64,000 nucleotides of DNA, taken from contig CBJLAJ010000011.1 in assembly GCA_966421005.1 (NCBI GenBank), positions 1 through 64,000 on the forward strand, in the 5' to 3' direction. The position numbers and the translations under genes were made by a program. This document shows positions 9,330 to 18,628 of the stretch, piece by piece (position 1 is the stretch's first letter; the number at the start of each line of letters is the position of its first letter). The DNA is from Trinickia sp966421005. Its GTDB lineage: Bacteria; Pseudomonadota; Gammaproteobacteria; Burkholderiales; Burkholderiaceae. Under the pieces are notes generated by a model that did no database searches, was not told where the DNA came from, and was given only the letters and a program-made list of their open reading frames with translations.

Positions 9330-10523
9330 TTAGCTCCCGCGCGATGCGGTGCGTACGAAGCGGCCACCCGGCAGCGCGGTCACGTCGCCTGCCAGCTCGA
9401 GCTGCAGCAGCGCCGCCTGCAATCCCGCACCGTCGATATCGGTGCGTCCGGCGAGAACTGCAAGTGTGGCCGGCGCGTGGCCGAGTGCAGCGATCACGCG
9501 CGCGGCGTGGCTGTCGTGCGCATGGATCGGTGCCGTGCTCGCATCGGATACCGGGGCGGGCATGGGTGTGGGTGCCGATGACGATCCAATGTGCGGGGCT
9601 ATCGGAGCGGCGCGAGGCCCAGGCCTGCTAGCCAGCCCCAGCTCTTCCAGGATCTCCGCGGGCTCCTCGGTCAGTCGGGCGCCTTCTTTGATCAGGCGAT
9701 GGCAGCCGCGCGAGAGCGGCGAGTGGATCGACCCCGGCAGCGCAAAGACGTCGCGCCCCATCTCGTTGGCAAGCCGCGCCGTGATGAGCGAGCCCGAGCG
9801 AAGCGCCGCCTCGACGATCAACACACCCTTCGAAAGCCCGGCAATGAGCCGGTTGCGCTGCGGGAAATGCGAGGGCCGCGCCGGCGTGCCCAGCGGCCAT
9901 TCCGAGACGAGGGCCCCGTGCGCCGCGATCCGATGGGCGAGCTCGCGATGCGCCGCGGGATAGACGATGTCGATGCCGGTTCCGATGACAGCCACGGTGG
10001 GCCCGGCGACCGAGAGCGCGCCGCGGTGAGCCGCCGCATCGATACCCAGCGCCAGGCCGGAGACGACGACAAGGCCCGCCGCGGCGAGCTCACGCGCAAA
10101 GTGCGCGGCGTCTTCGAGCCCTTGCGGCGTACCGTTGCGGCTGCCGACGAGCGCGATGGCGCTCGCATGCAGCAGCGCCAAATCCCCTTTGACATACAGC
10201 ACCGGTGGGGGATCGGGCATGGCGAGCAACGTGCTCGGATAGGCGGGATCGGCAAGTGTGACCAGCGCGTTGCCCGGCTGTGCGCACCACGTGGCGACGC
10301 CGGCGACTTCGGCTTCGAAACCCGCGGGCAATGGCGCGAGGACCGCGTGGGCTGCCGCCTCGCCCGCGACCTCCGCGAGCGCGTCGAACGGTTGGCTTCG
10401 CAGGGCCTGCGGCATGCCGAAGGCGGCAAGCAGTGCCCGCAGCGCAGCGGGCGTGAGACTGCGCGCGCTTGCCAAAGCCAGCCACGCGGCACGTTCATCG
10501 TCGGTCATGGGCAGCGTTTTCAT
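9330..10523 (-). CDS. dprA: DNA processing protein DprA
   Basis: A 397-residue protein of the DprA/Smf family, which loads RecA on incoming single-stranded DNA during natural transformation. The Rossmann-like core is clear: IALVGSRNGTPQGLEDA, VVSGLALGIDAAAHRGAL, GTGIDIVYPAAHREL, SHFPQRNRLIAGLSKG and ALRSGSLITARLA. The N-terminal about 70 residues fit the SAM-like domain and the C-terminal about 60 the winged-helix DML1-type domain, joined by an Ala/Pro-rich linker. An in-frame upstream start at 10628 exists, but ATG 10523 (MKTLPMTDDER) gives the family's N-terminus. It is divergent from def across a 265-base gap that contains an AT-rich TTAAAATTTT patch. Confidence 0.95.
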   Translation of the reverse strand: MKTLPMTDDERAAWLALASARSLTPAALRALLAAFGMPQALRSQPFDALAEVAGEAAAHAVLAPLPAGFEAEVAGVATWCAQPGNALVTLADPAYPSTLLAMPDPPPVLYVKGDLALLHASAIALVGSRNGTPQGLEDAAHFARELAAAGLVVVSGLALGIDAAAHRGALSVAGPTVAVIGTGIDIVYPAAHRELAHRIAAHGALVSEWPLGTPARPSHFPQRNRLIAGLSKGVLIVEAALRSGSLITARLANEMGRDVFALPGSIHSPLSRGCHRLIKEGARLTEEPAEILEELGLASRPGPRAAPIAPHIGSSSAPTPMPAPVSDASTAPIHAHDSHAARVIAALGHAPATLAVLAGRTDIDGAGLQAALLQLELAGDVTALPGGRFVRTASRGS

Positions 10524-10788
10524 CGTATGCGGCTCGACTGCCAGCGGACACACCCGCGGCATGTTAAAATTTTCACCATCCGAAAAGTCCCCCGTGCCCT
10601 CACCGATAACGCGCGAGCCCTCGCCCATTCAGGCTTCCCGGGCAAAGCTCCCCGCGACGTTGAGCTATCTTCGGTGTGCGGCCACGGCGGCACAAGCCAG
10701 CCGATCGGCCTATCGCCGCATACGGCAATCGTTGATTCGCGCGGCACCACCCTGGCGTGGCTGCTCGAGCGCCAGTAACTTTCCGACC

Positions 10789-11292
10789 ATGGCATTACTG
10801 AACATCCTGCATTACCCCGATAAACGCCTGCACAAGATCGCGAAGCCCGTCGCAACCGTGGACGACCGCATCCGCAAGCTCGTCGCCGATATGGCGGAAA
10901 CGATGTATGCCGCGCCCGGCGTAGGGTTGGCGGCGACTCAGGTCGACGTTCACGAGCGCGTCATCGTCATCGACGTCTCGGAAACGCACGACGAGCTGCG
11001 CGCGTTCATCAACCCCGAGATCGTCTGGTCCAGCGATGAGCGCAAGCTCGCCGAAGAGGGGTGTCTCTCCGTGCCGGGCATCTATGACAGCGTCGAGCGG
11101 GCCGAGAAGGTTCGCGTGCGTGCGCTCAACGAGCGCGGCGAGCCATTCGAGCTCGATTGCGAGGGCCTGTTGGCCGTCTGCATTCAGCACGAGATGGATC
11201 ACTTGATGGGACGGGTTTTCGTCGAGTATCTTTCGCCGCTCAAGCAGACGCGAATCAAGACAAAGATGAAAAAGCTCGCCCACGCGATGTGA
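10789..11292 (+). CDS. def: Peptide deformylase
   Basis: A 167-residue metalloenzyme that removes the formyl group from nascent N-formyl-Met. All three family motifs are present: GVGLAATQ (about residues 44-51), EGCLSVP (about 88-94) and the metal-binding HEMDH (about 132-136). Length is typical. The ATG at 10789 (MALLNILHYPDKRL) is the natural start. It is followed 25 bases later by fmt, giving the classic def-fmt operon, so the enzymes that add and remove the formyl group are co-expressed. Confidence 0.98.
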   Translation: MALLNILHYPDKRLHKIAKPVATVDDRIRKLVADMAETMYAAPGVGLAATQVDVHERVIVIDVSETHDELRAFINPEIVWSSDERKLAEEGCLSVPGIYDSVERAEKVRVRALNERGEPFELDCEGLLAVCIQHEMDHLMGRVFVEYLSPLKQTRIKTKMKKLAHAM

Positions 11293-11317
11293 GCGCACAA
11301 GTCATTCGTTCGAATCC

Positions 11318-12307
11318 ATGACACATTCGCTGCGCATCATCTTTGCCGGTACGCCCGAATTCGCGGCCGCCGCGCTTGCCGCCATCGATGCGGCGGGGTT
11401 CCCCATCGCGCTCGTTCTTACGCAGCCCGATCGCCCGGCCGGACGCGGAATGAAGCTGCAGGCGAGCGCAGTGAAGCGTTATGCGCTCGAGCACGGCTTG
11501 GCCGTGGCGCAGCCGCCTTCGCTGCGACGCAACGGCAAATATCCCGCCGAAGCGGGCGCGGCCATCGATACGTTGCGGGCAACGCCGCACGATGTGATGG
11601 TCGTGGCTGCATACGGGTTGCTGCTGCCGCAGGAAGTGCTCGATATCCCGCGCCACGGCTGCATCACTATCCCTCTTTCGCTATTTCCACGCTGGCACGC
11701 CGCCCCTCCGATCCATCGGGCGCTGGAAGCGGGCGATACGCAAACGGGCATCACGCTCATGCAGATGGACGCGGGGCTCGATACGGGGGCCATGCTGCGC
11801 ACCGCAAGTGTGGCAATCGATCCGCAAGACACGACGGCGACGCTTCACGACAAGCTCGCCGCGCTGGGTGCGAGTTCGATCGTCGAAGCGCTCGGCGAAC
11901 TGGAGCGCAACGGCACGCTTGCCGCGACGCCCCAGCCCGAAGCCGGCGTCACCTATGCCGAGAAGATCGGCAAGCACGAAGCCGCGCTCGACTGGCGTCG
12001 GCCGGCCGAGGCCCTCGCCCGGCAAATCCGCGCGTTCGACCCATTTCCGGGCGGCGCGGCGACGCTCGAAGATGGCGCCACACTGAAGATCTGGGCCGCG
12101 CAGCCCGTCGCCGCGAGCGCATCCGAGGCCGCGCCAGGCGTGATCGTCGAGGTGGTGCCGGACGCCGTCGTCGTCGCCTGCGGCGAAGGCGCATTACGAT
12201 TGACGCAGTTGCAAAAGCCGGGCGGTAAGCGCTTGCCGGTGCGTGAATTTCTCGCGGGCAGCGCGCTCGCTGCCGGGCAGCGGTTCGCGTTGCCGCCCCA
12301 AAGCTGA
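11318..12307 (+). CDS. fmt: Methionyl-tRNA formyltransferase
   Basis: A 329-residue enzyme that formylates Met-tRNAi with 10-formyl-tetrahydrofolate before initiation. The N-terminal formyltransferase fold starts IIFAGTPEFAA; the conserved SLFPRWHAAPPIHRAL region carries the folate-site residues, and GITLMQMDAGLDTGAML is the family signature. The C-terminal OB-like tRNA-binding domain ends with LRLTQLQKPGGKRLPVREFL. Length is typical. It is the second gene of the def-fmt operon. Confidence 0.98.
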   Translation: MTHSLRIIFAGTPEFAAAALAAIDAAGFPIALVLTQPDRPAGRGMKLQASAVKRYALEHGLAVAQPPSLRRNGKYPAEAGAAIDTLRATPHDVMVVAAYGLLLPQEVLDIPRHGCITIPLSLFPRWHAAPPIHRALEAGDTQTGITLMQMDAGLDTGAMLRTASVAIDPQDTTATLHDKLAALGASSIVEALGELERNGTLAATPQPEAGVTYAEKIGKHEAALDWRRPAEALARQIRAFDPFPGGAATLEDGATLKIWAAQPVAASASEAAPGVIVEVVPDAVVVACGEGALRLTQLQKPGGKRLPVREFLAGSALAAGQRFALPPQS

Positions 12308-12385
12308 CTGCATGGCCGCGGGGCATGTTTCCGGCAGGGTGTCGCATCACAGGTTTTCGAAGTTTGAGCTCAGGAGGTCCCGCGC

Positions 12386-13036
12386 ATGTTCGGCATCGTT
12401 CATTTCCCGTTTTTCCTTGCCGCCGTTTTCTTGCTCAATGTGACGCCCGGCCCCGACACGGCGTATATCGTCGGCCGCAGCGTGGCGCAGGGGCGCAGTG
12501 CCGGGCTGGTTTCCGCGCTCGGCATTTCGGCGGGCTGCTGTGTGCACTCGCTGGCCTGCGCGTTCGGCTTGACCGCGCTGCTTGCCGCATCGGCCACCGC
12601 ATTCACCGTCATCAAGCTGGCGGGTGCGGTTTATCTGATCTATCTCGGCGCGCGATTGTTGTTCGCCTCGCGCAGCCAGCCCCAGCAGGCGGCGGCGAGC
12701 CAGCCGGTGCGAGCATCCGATGGCGAGAAGCCGCTTGGCCAGCTTTTCGTGCAAGGGTTCTGGACCAACGTGCTGAACCCGAAGGTCGTGCTCTTTTTCG
12801 TTTCGTTCTTTCCGCAATTCGTGTCGGCCGATAGCGATGCCAAGGCGCTGGCGTTCCTTTTTCTCGGCCTCGTTTTCGTCGCGATGAGTACGGTCTGGAA
12901 CAGTTTCGTTGCCTGGGTTGCGGGTAGCGTGACCGAGCGGCTCGGTGGCAAGCCGGGCGTGAAAAAGTGGCTCGACCGCGTCGTCGGTAGCGCGTTCGTC
13001 GGGCTTGGGCTCAAGCTCGCCACGGCTCAGCGTTGA
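12386..13036 (+). CDS. LysE/RhtB-family amino acid exporter
   Basis: A 216-residue inner-membrane protein of the LysE superfamily. The N-terminal signature NVTPGPDTAYIVGRS is characteristic of the RhtB branch, and NVLNPKVVLFFVSFFPQFV is the second conserved region. About six hydrophobic segments can be counted. An AGGAGG site precedes the ATG. It follows fmt by 78 bases and could be read through from it. The exported amino acid (threonine, homoserine or other) cannot be assigned. A second, divergent family member lies at 60742-61374. Confidence 0.92.
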   Translation: MFGIVHFPFFLAAVFLLNVTPGPDTAYIVGRSVAQGRSAGLVSALGISAGCCVHSLACAFGLTALLAASATAFTVIKLAGAVYLIYLGARLLFASRSQPQQAAASQPVRASDGEKPLGQLFVQGFWTNVLNPKVVLFFVSFFPQFVSADSDAKALAFLFLGLVFVAMSTVWNSFVAWVAGSVTERLGGKPGVKKWLDRVVGSAFVGLGLKLATAQR

Positions 13037-13192
13037 TTGGGGGCGGCAGGCGATCCTGCGGCCGGTGCGCACGGGGTTGAATTTTTTGCCCGCGCCGCAA
13101 ACTAACGAATAGCTTACAATCGATCGTGCCACTGCGGGCGTATCGGCGCTCGGCAGTTCCCGGGCTTGAAAGGAAACGAGAAAGGAGATCTC

Positions 13193-14050
13193 ATGTTCAA
13201 CTGGGTCAAAACCGCAATGCTGATGGCGGCGATCACGGCCCTGTTCGTCGTGATCGGCGGAATGATAGGCGGCTCGCGCGGGATGACGATCGCGCTTGTC
13301 ATCGCACTCGCGATGAATTTCTTTTCGTACTGGTTCTCCGACAAAATGGTCCTCAGCATGTACAACGCTCAGGAAGTCGACGAGACCAGTGCGCCGCAGT
13401 TTTACCGAATGGTGCGCGAGCTCGCGACACGCGGAAATCTGCCGATGCCGCGCGTTTATCTGATCAACGAAGACGCGCCGAACGCTTTTGCGACGGGACG
13501 CAACCCCGAGCACGCGGCCGTGGCCGCGACGACAGGTATCCTGCGCATCCTCTCGGAGCGGGAGATGCGCGGTGTGATGGCCCACGAGCTTTCGCACGTG
13601 AAGCATCGCGACATCCTGATTTCGACTATTTCGGCGACGATGGCCGGCGCGATATCGGCGCTAGCGAACTTCGCCATGTTCTTCGGCGGGCGCGACGAGC
13701 AAGGGCGTCCCGCCAATCCGATCGCGAGCATCGCCGTTGCTCTGCTCGCGCCGATCGCGGCGGCCATGATTCAGATGGCGATCTCTCGCGCGCGCGAATT
13801 CGAAGCCGATCGCGGCGGCGCGGAGCTTTCGGGCGATCCGCAGGCGCTGGCTTCCGCGCTCGACAAAATTCACCGTTATGCCGCTGGAATCCCGTTTGCG
13901 GCGGCAGAGGCCCATCCAACCACCGCTCAGATGATGATCCTCAATCCGCTGTCGGGCGGCGGCATCGCGAATTTGTTCTCGACGCACCCGGCCACAGAGG
14001 AGCGCATCGCGCGCCTCATGGAAATGGCGCGCACAGGCCGCTACGACTGA
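13193..14050 (+). CDS. htpX: Membrane zinc metalloprotease HtpX
   Basis: A 285-residue M48B inner-membrane protease that degrades damaged membrane proteins together with FtsH. Two N-terminal hydrophobic segments (residues about 5-22 and 30-50) are followed by the zinc motif VMAHELSHVKHRD, two more hydrophobic stretches, and the third ligand region AREFEADRGGAELSGDP. Family end motif LFSTHPATEERIARL is present. AAAGGAG lies just before ATG 13193; an in-frame ATG at 13166 is not preceded by a better site. Length matches E. coli HtpX (293). Confidence 0.97.
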   Translation: MFNWVKTAMLMAAITALFVVIGGMIGGSRGMTIALVIALAMNFFSYWFSDKMVLSMYNAQEVDETSAPQFYRMVRELATRGNLPMPRVYLINEDAPNAFATGRNPEHAAVAATTGILRILSEREMRGVMAHELSHVKHRDILISTISATMAGAISALANFAMFFGGRDEQGRPANPIASIAVALLAPIAAAMIQMAISRAREFEADRGGAELSGDPQALASALDKIHRYAAGIPFAAAEAHPTTAQMMILNPLSGGGIANLFSTHPATEERIARLMEMARTGRYD

Positions 14051-14077
14051 CGCCCTTCGAGAGGACTTCCTCCGAAA

Positions 14078-14096
14078 AGTCCCCTGAACGGGGACT
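14078..14096 (+). terminator. Hairpin after htpX, possible weak terminator
   Basis: AGTCCCC (14078-14084), loop TGAAC, GGGGACT (14090-14096) is a perfect 7-bp stem 28 bases after the htpX stop. No T-run follows, so it may attenuate rather than end transcription into rsmB. Confidence 0.4.
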
Positions 14097-14203
14097 CTTC
14101 GCTCGGGGCGCGCCGGGATCGCCGGGCAAGCGCGCTAAAATGCGGCGTTTGTCCTGGCCCTGCCGAGGGCGCCGCGAGGCGCCCTCGCTCCACCGTCGTT
14201 CCC

Positions 14204-15640
14204 ATGACCCGATCTTCTTCAGCGCACCGGCGGCATGCCTCTCCCCGAGCCGTGCGCGAAACGCCCCTGCCGACGCTGTCGCTCGTGCCCGATTCCCTCG
14301 GCTTCGCGCTCGATGCGGCCGCTCAGGCTATTGGCGCAGTGCGCGCCGGCCGCGCGCTGCCTGCCGCGCTGGCCGCCATTCGCGCGAGTGCGCCGCCGGC
14401 ATCGGCCGAGGTTTCCCGCCAAGCGGTCCAGGACATCGCCTATAGGACGCTGCGCCGTCTCGGCACCGCGGATTGGCTCGTTGCCCGCCTCGTGCGCAAG
14501 GCGCCGCCGCCACATGTCGGCAATCTGCTCGTGTGCGCGTTGGCCTTGTTGATCGACGACGCCGCAAACGCCGCGTATTCCGCGCATACGGTCGTCGATC
14601 AGGCCGTGCGTGCCGTCGGTGCACGACGCGATCTCGCGTTTGCGAAGGCGCTCGTCAATGCGGTGCTGCGGACGTTCCTGCGCGAGCGCGAGGCGCTCAT
14701 CGAAAGCGCACAGGCCGATCCGGTCGCGCGCTGGAACTATCCCCTCTGGTGGATCGACGCGCTTCGGCATAGCTGGCCTGAGCGATGGGAAGACATCCTC
14801 GCGAGCGGAAACGCTCCGGGCCCGCTGACGTTGCGCGTGAATGCGCGCCGCACTTCGGTCGACGGTTATCTTCAAACGCTGCGTGAGGCGGGTATCGAGG
14901 CCGACGCCATTGGACGATATGCGGTACGGCTTGCGACGCCCATGCCGGTCGAACGTATTCCCGGCTTTGCCGACGGAGTGGTCTCGGTACAGGATGCGGG
15001 TGCCCAACTGGCGGCCGAATGGCTCGGCGTGCGCGACGGTATGCGCGTGCTCGATGCCTGCGCCGCGCCGGGCGGCAAGACGGGCCACATACTCGAGCTG
15101 GCGGATGTGGCGCTTGTCGCGCTCGAAAGCGACGCGGCGCGCGCCGAGCGCATCGTCGAGAACCTCGAGAGGCTGCGCCTTGCGGCCGAGGTGCGGATCG
15201 GCGATGCGGGCTCGCCCGATACGTGGCACGACGGGCGGCCGTTCGACCGGATTCTCGCCGATGTCCCCTGCTCGGCTTCGGGTATCGTGCGGCGTCATCC
15301 CGACATTCGCTGGCTGCGCCGGCCCGGCGATATCGCCACGCTCGCGGCCGAGCAAACGCGGATCGTCGATGCATTGTGGCCCCTCCTGGCGCCCGGTGGC
15401 GAGCTGCTCTACGTGACATGCTCGATCTTTCCGGAAGAAGGCGAGGCGCAGGCCGCGCGGTTTGAACGCGTCCATCAAGATGCGGTACGATTGGACGCGC
15501 CAGGGCAGCTGGCGCCGGTTTCGGCCGGCGCGGCGCATCCATCCGGCGCTCTCGTATCGGCCGGAATCCGCGCCGCCGGGCGCGCCGGGTCTGACATCGA
15601 CCACGACGGTTTTTTCTACGCGCGCTTTCAGAAACGGTGA
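14204..15640 (+). CDS. rsmB: 16S rRNA (cytosine-967-C5)-methyltransferase
   Basis: A 478-residue SAM-dependent methyltransferase that makes m5C967 in 16S rRNA. The N-terminal NusB-like RNA-binding domain spans about residues 30-170 (VDQAVRAVGA, AFAKALVNAVLRTF). The catalytic domain contains the SAM loop DACAAPGGKTGHILEL (about residues 284-299), motif IV DVPCSASGIVRRHPDI and the catalytic Cys in YVTCSIFPEEGE. The N-terminus is about 30 residues longer than in E. coli Fmu/Sun. Its TGA overlaps the GTG start of the next gene. Confidence 0.96.
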   Translation: MTRSSSAHRRHASPRAVRETPLPTLSLVPDSLGFALDAAAQAIGAVRAGRALPAALAAIRASAPPASAEVSRQAVQDIAYRTLRRLGTADWLVARLVRKAPPPHVGNLLVCALALLIDDAANAAYSAHTVVDQAVRAVGARRDLAFAKALVNAVLRTFLREREALIESAQADPVARWNYPLWWIDALRHSWPERWEDILASGNAPGPLTLRVNARRTSVDGYLQTLREAGIEADAIGRYAVRLATPMPVERIPGFADGVVSVQDAGAQLAAEWLGVRDGMRVLDACAAPGGKTGHILELADVALVALESDAARAERIVENLERLRLAAEVRIGDAGSPDTWHDGRPFDRILADVPCSASGIVRRHPDIRWLRRPGDIATLAAEQTRIVDALWPLLAPGGELLYVTCSIFPEEGEAQAARFERVHQDAVRLDAPGQLAPVSAGAAHPSGALVSAGIRAAGRAGSDIDHDGFFYARFQKR

Positions 15641-16230
15641 CGATCAGCAAACGCTTTTTTCCGCTTCGGCTCGTGGCCGTGCTCCTGACCGGGCTGACCC
15701 TTTGCCTTGCCGCAGCGGCGCCGGCGCTCGCCGATTCCATCGCCGTGCAGCGCGCGTCGCTACAGGCGGATGGCTCGGGATGGAGTCTGGACGCGCGTTT
15801 CGAGTTCGAGCTCAACAATAGCCTCGAGGATGCCGTCAACAAGGGCGTTCCGCTTTACTTCACGACCGAGTTCGATCTCACGCGTGCCCGCTGGTATTGG
15901 TTCGACGAACAGCCTGTGTCGGCATCGCAGACATTGCGTCTGTCGTTTCAGCCGCTCACGCGCGAATATCGCGTCTCGAGCGGTGGGTTGCAGCTCGGCT
16001 TCGCATCGCTCAGCGATGCGCTCGCCGTGATCAAACACGTGAGCTCCTGGCACGTGATCGATCGCGCGCAGGTGCGGCCGGGCGAAACGTACACGGCATC
16101 GGTGCGCATGCAGCTCGACACCGCATTGATGCCGAAGCCGTTTCAGGTCGACGCGGTGAACAATCGCGACTGGGCGCTGGCGTCGGACTGGAAGCGGTTT
16201 ACTTTCACGGTGAACGAACATGCTAAGTAG
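15637..16230 (+). CDS. DUF4390 domain-containing secreted protein
   Basis: A 197-residue protein starting with GTG that overlaps the rsmB stop (GTGA). The N-terminus is a clear Sec signal peptide: basic start, hydrophobic core and an ALA-type cleavage site near residue 32. The rest matches the DUF4390 family, which is almost always encoded directly before an ntrY-like kinase. The body is predicted beta-rich (SGWSLDARFEFELNN, LYFTTEFDLTRARWYWF). No catalytic motif is visible. Co-translation with ntrY (11-base overlap) suggests a periplasmic partner or ligand sensor for that kinase; this is inference. Confidence 0.88.
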   Translation: MTISKRFFPLRLVAVLLTGLTLCLAAAAPALADSIAVQRASLQADGSGWSLDARFEFELNNSLEDAVNKGVPLYFTTEFDLTRARWYWFDEQPVSASQTLRLSFQPLTREYRVSSGGLQLGFASLSDALAVIKHVSSWHVIDRAQVRPGETYTASVRMQLDTALMPKPFQVDAVNNRDWALASDWKRFTFTVNEHAK

Positions 16231-18628
16231 CGTGCGCCGCATAGCGAATGTGAAGAGCATCGTCTTGCGCGTGCTCGTGGCGACGGTCGCCGTCGCCGCG
16301 CTGCTGCTGCTCGTGCTGCTCGCGGCGGCGAGCGCGAACACCGAATTCTTCGATCGGTATTACTCGTGGCTCTATGCGGCCAATATCGCGGTCGCGCTCG
16401 TGTTCCTGCTGGTCGTCATTGCGCTCGTCGCGATGATTCTCGCGCGCTTGCGCAAAGGCAAATTCGGCACGCGGCTCCTCGCGAAGCTCGCAATCTTCTT
16501 TGCGCTCGTCGGCGTCGTGCCGGGTGCGATCATTTATGTCGTGTCGTATCAGTTCGTCTCGCGCAGTATCGAATCCTGGTTCGATGTGAACATCGAAACC
16601 GCGCTGACGTCGGGCCTCAATCTCGGGCGCGGCATGCTCGACGCATCGCTCTCGGACTTGCAGACGAAGGCGCGGCTCATGTCCGAGCAACTCGCAAGCG
16701 CGAATCCGGCCAACACCACGATCACGCTGCTGCGGCTGCGCGATCAGTTCGGTGTGCAAGAGGCGATGCTGATCGAGACGACGCGCGGCGTGGGCGCCTC
16801 GCCCGATCTGCACGTGCTGGCGCAGGCGTCGAACAATATCGCCAAGCTCGTGCCCGATGACCTGCCGTCACAGCTCATGATCGATCAGGCGCGCGGTCGC
16901 GGTTTTGCGGCCATCGAGGGCGAGATCGACGGCGATCCGCATGCGACGGGCAACAAGGGCACGCTGCGCTTGCGCGTCGTCGAGCGCGTGCCTGATGCGA
17001 CGACCTCGCTGTTGCAGCCGACCGAGCGCTTCTTGCAGATCACCCAGCCGGTCTCGCCAACGCTTGCGCGTAACGCCGACGCAGTGCAGCGCGCCTATCG
17101 CGAGTATCAGGAAAAGGCGCTCGGGCGCACCGGTTTGCGCAAGATGTACATCGGCACGCTGACGCTCGCGCTTTTCCTCGCCACGTTCATTGCGATGATG
17201 CTGGCGCTGGCACTCGGCAACCAGCTTGCCCGGCCGCTGTTTCTGCTCGCGCAGGGCACGAAGGAGGTCGCCGAGGGCGATTACACGCCGAAGCGAGAGA
17301 TCAAAACGCGGGACGAACTCGGTTTTCTGACGCAATCGTTCAACGCGATGACGCGCCAGCTTTCGGAGGCGCGCGCGGCCGTCGAGCGAAATCGCATCGC
17401 GCTCGAGCATTCGAAGGCCTATCTCGAACGCATTCTCGCGAACCTCACGGCGGGGGTGTTCGTGCTCGACCGGCAATTCCGCCTGACGACGGCCAATCGC
17501 GGCGCCGAGCGCATTTTCAGGCAACCGTTCCAGTCGATGCTCGGTGCCTCGCTCGAGCATATCGGTGTCGCGGCTGAATTCGGCGCCATGGTGCGCAAGG
17601 CTTTCGCGGACCGTGATGCCGCCGACCACGGCGAACTCGACGATGGCCATTGGCAGCAGCAGTTCGCGGTCCAACTGCCGGGCGAAAGCGAGCCGCTGAC
17701 GCTGCTCGTGCGCGGTTCGCGCCTGATGTCGGGCGCGGTCGACAGCGTGCCCGAGGAAGTGCGCACGGCTGGCTATGTGGTGGTATTCGACGATATCTCC
17801 GACGTGATCTCGGCGCAGCGTTCGGCGGCCTGGGGCGAAGTCGCGCGGCGGCTCGCTCACGAGATCAAGAACCCGTTGACGCCGATCCAGCTATCGGCCG
17901 AACGTTTGCAGATGAAGCTCGCGGACAAGCTGTCCCCGCACGATGCGGATGTGCTCAAGCGCGGTGCAACGACGATCGTCAACCAGGTGGCGGCGATGAA
18001 GCAGATGGTCGACAATTTCCGCGACTACGCGCGCACGCCGCCCGCGGTGTTGGTCAACCTGCAGCTCAACGATCTCGTTGCAGAAGTACTCGCGTTATAC
18101 GGTATCGAAGAAGGCAAGAGTCCGATCGTCGTGAACCTGCATGAGTTGCCGGTCATCAAGGGCGATGCGACGCAGTTGCGCCAGGTCATACACAATCTGC
18201 TGCAAAACGCGCAGGATGCGGTGGCCGAGCTTGAAAATCCTCGTGTCGTGCTCGAAACCAAGACAGTAGAATATGGCGATCCCGACGCGCAGGGCAAAGT
18301 GCGCGTCGCCGTGCGCCTCACGGTGTCGGACAACGGGCCGGGCTTCCCCGCGCGCATCTTGACGCGCGCGTTCGAACCTTACGTGACGACAAAGGCAAAA
18401 GGCACGGGGCTCGGGCTCGCCATGGTCAAGAAGATCGTCGACGAGCACGGGGCACGCATCGACATTCGCAATCGCGGCAAGGACGCGGCGGTCGAAGGTG
18501 CGCAGATCTCGATTTTGTTCCTGCAAATGGCGGACGACAGCGCCCCGCTCGAATCGGGGCAGGCGGCAACGCGTTCGGGCGCCTCGCCGGGAACGACAAA
18601 AGCAATAGCGCAGACAAGGGCAGCATAA
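16220..18628 (+). CDS. ntrY: NtrY-like sensor histidine kinase
   Basis: An 802-residue inner-membrane kinase. Three N-terminal hydrophobic segments (about residues 15-35, 50-75, 92-112) precede an extracytoplasmic region; another membrane segment lies near 314-335, followed by a HAMP domain (QLARPLFLLAQGTKEVAEGDY), a PAS domain (about 405-510), the phosphoacceptor H-box RRLAHEIKNPLTPIQLSAERL (His near residue 548) and a HATPase domain with N-box LLQNAQDAV, VSDNGPGF and GTGLGLAMVKKIV. This layout is that of NtrY, linked in several proteobacteria to nitrogen and redox responses. Its stop is directly followed by the ATG of ntrX. Confidence 0.93.
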   Translation: MLSSVRRIANVKSIVLRVLVATVAVAALLLLVLLAAASANTEFFDRYYSWLYAANIAVALVFLLVVIALVAMILARLRKGKFGTRLLAKLAIFFALVGVVPGAIIYVVSYQFVSRSIESWFDVNIETALTSGLNLGRGMLDASLSDLQTKARLMSEQLASANPANTTITLLRLRDQFGVQEAMLIETTRGVGASPDLHVLAQASNNIAKLVPDDLPSQLMIDQARGRGFAAIEGEIDGDPHATGNKGTLRLRVVERVPDATTSLLQPTERFLQITQPVSPTLARNADAVQRAYREYQEKALGRTGLRKMYIGTLTLALFLATFIAMMLALALGNQLARPLFLLAQGTKEVAEGDYTPKREIKTRDELGFLTQSFNAMTRQLSEARAAVERNRIALEHSKAYLERILANLTAGVFVLDRQFRLTTANRGAERIFRQPFQSMLGASLEHIGVAAEFGAMVRKAFADRDAADHGELDDGHWQQQFAVQLPGESEPLTLLVRGSRLMSGAVDSVPEEVRTAGYVVVFDDISDVISAQRSAAWGEVARRLAHEIKNPLTPIQLSAERLQMKLADKLSPHDADVLKRGATTIVNQVAAMKQMVDNFRDYARTPPAVLVNLQLNDLVAEVLALYGIEEGKSPIVVNLHELPVIKGDATQLRQVIHNLLQNAQDAVAELENPRVVLETKTVEYGDPDAQGKVRVAVRLTVSDNGPGFPARILTRAFEPYVTTKAKGTGLGLAMVKKIVDEHGARIDIRNRGKDAAVEGAQISILFLQMADDSAPLESGQAATRSGASPGTTKAIAQTRAA

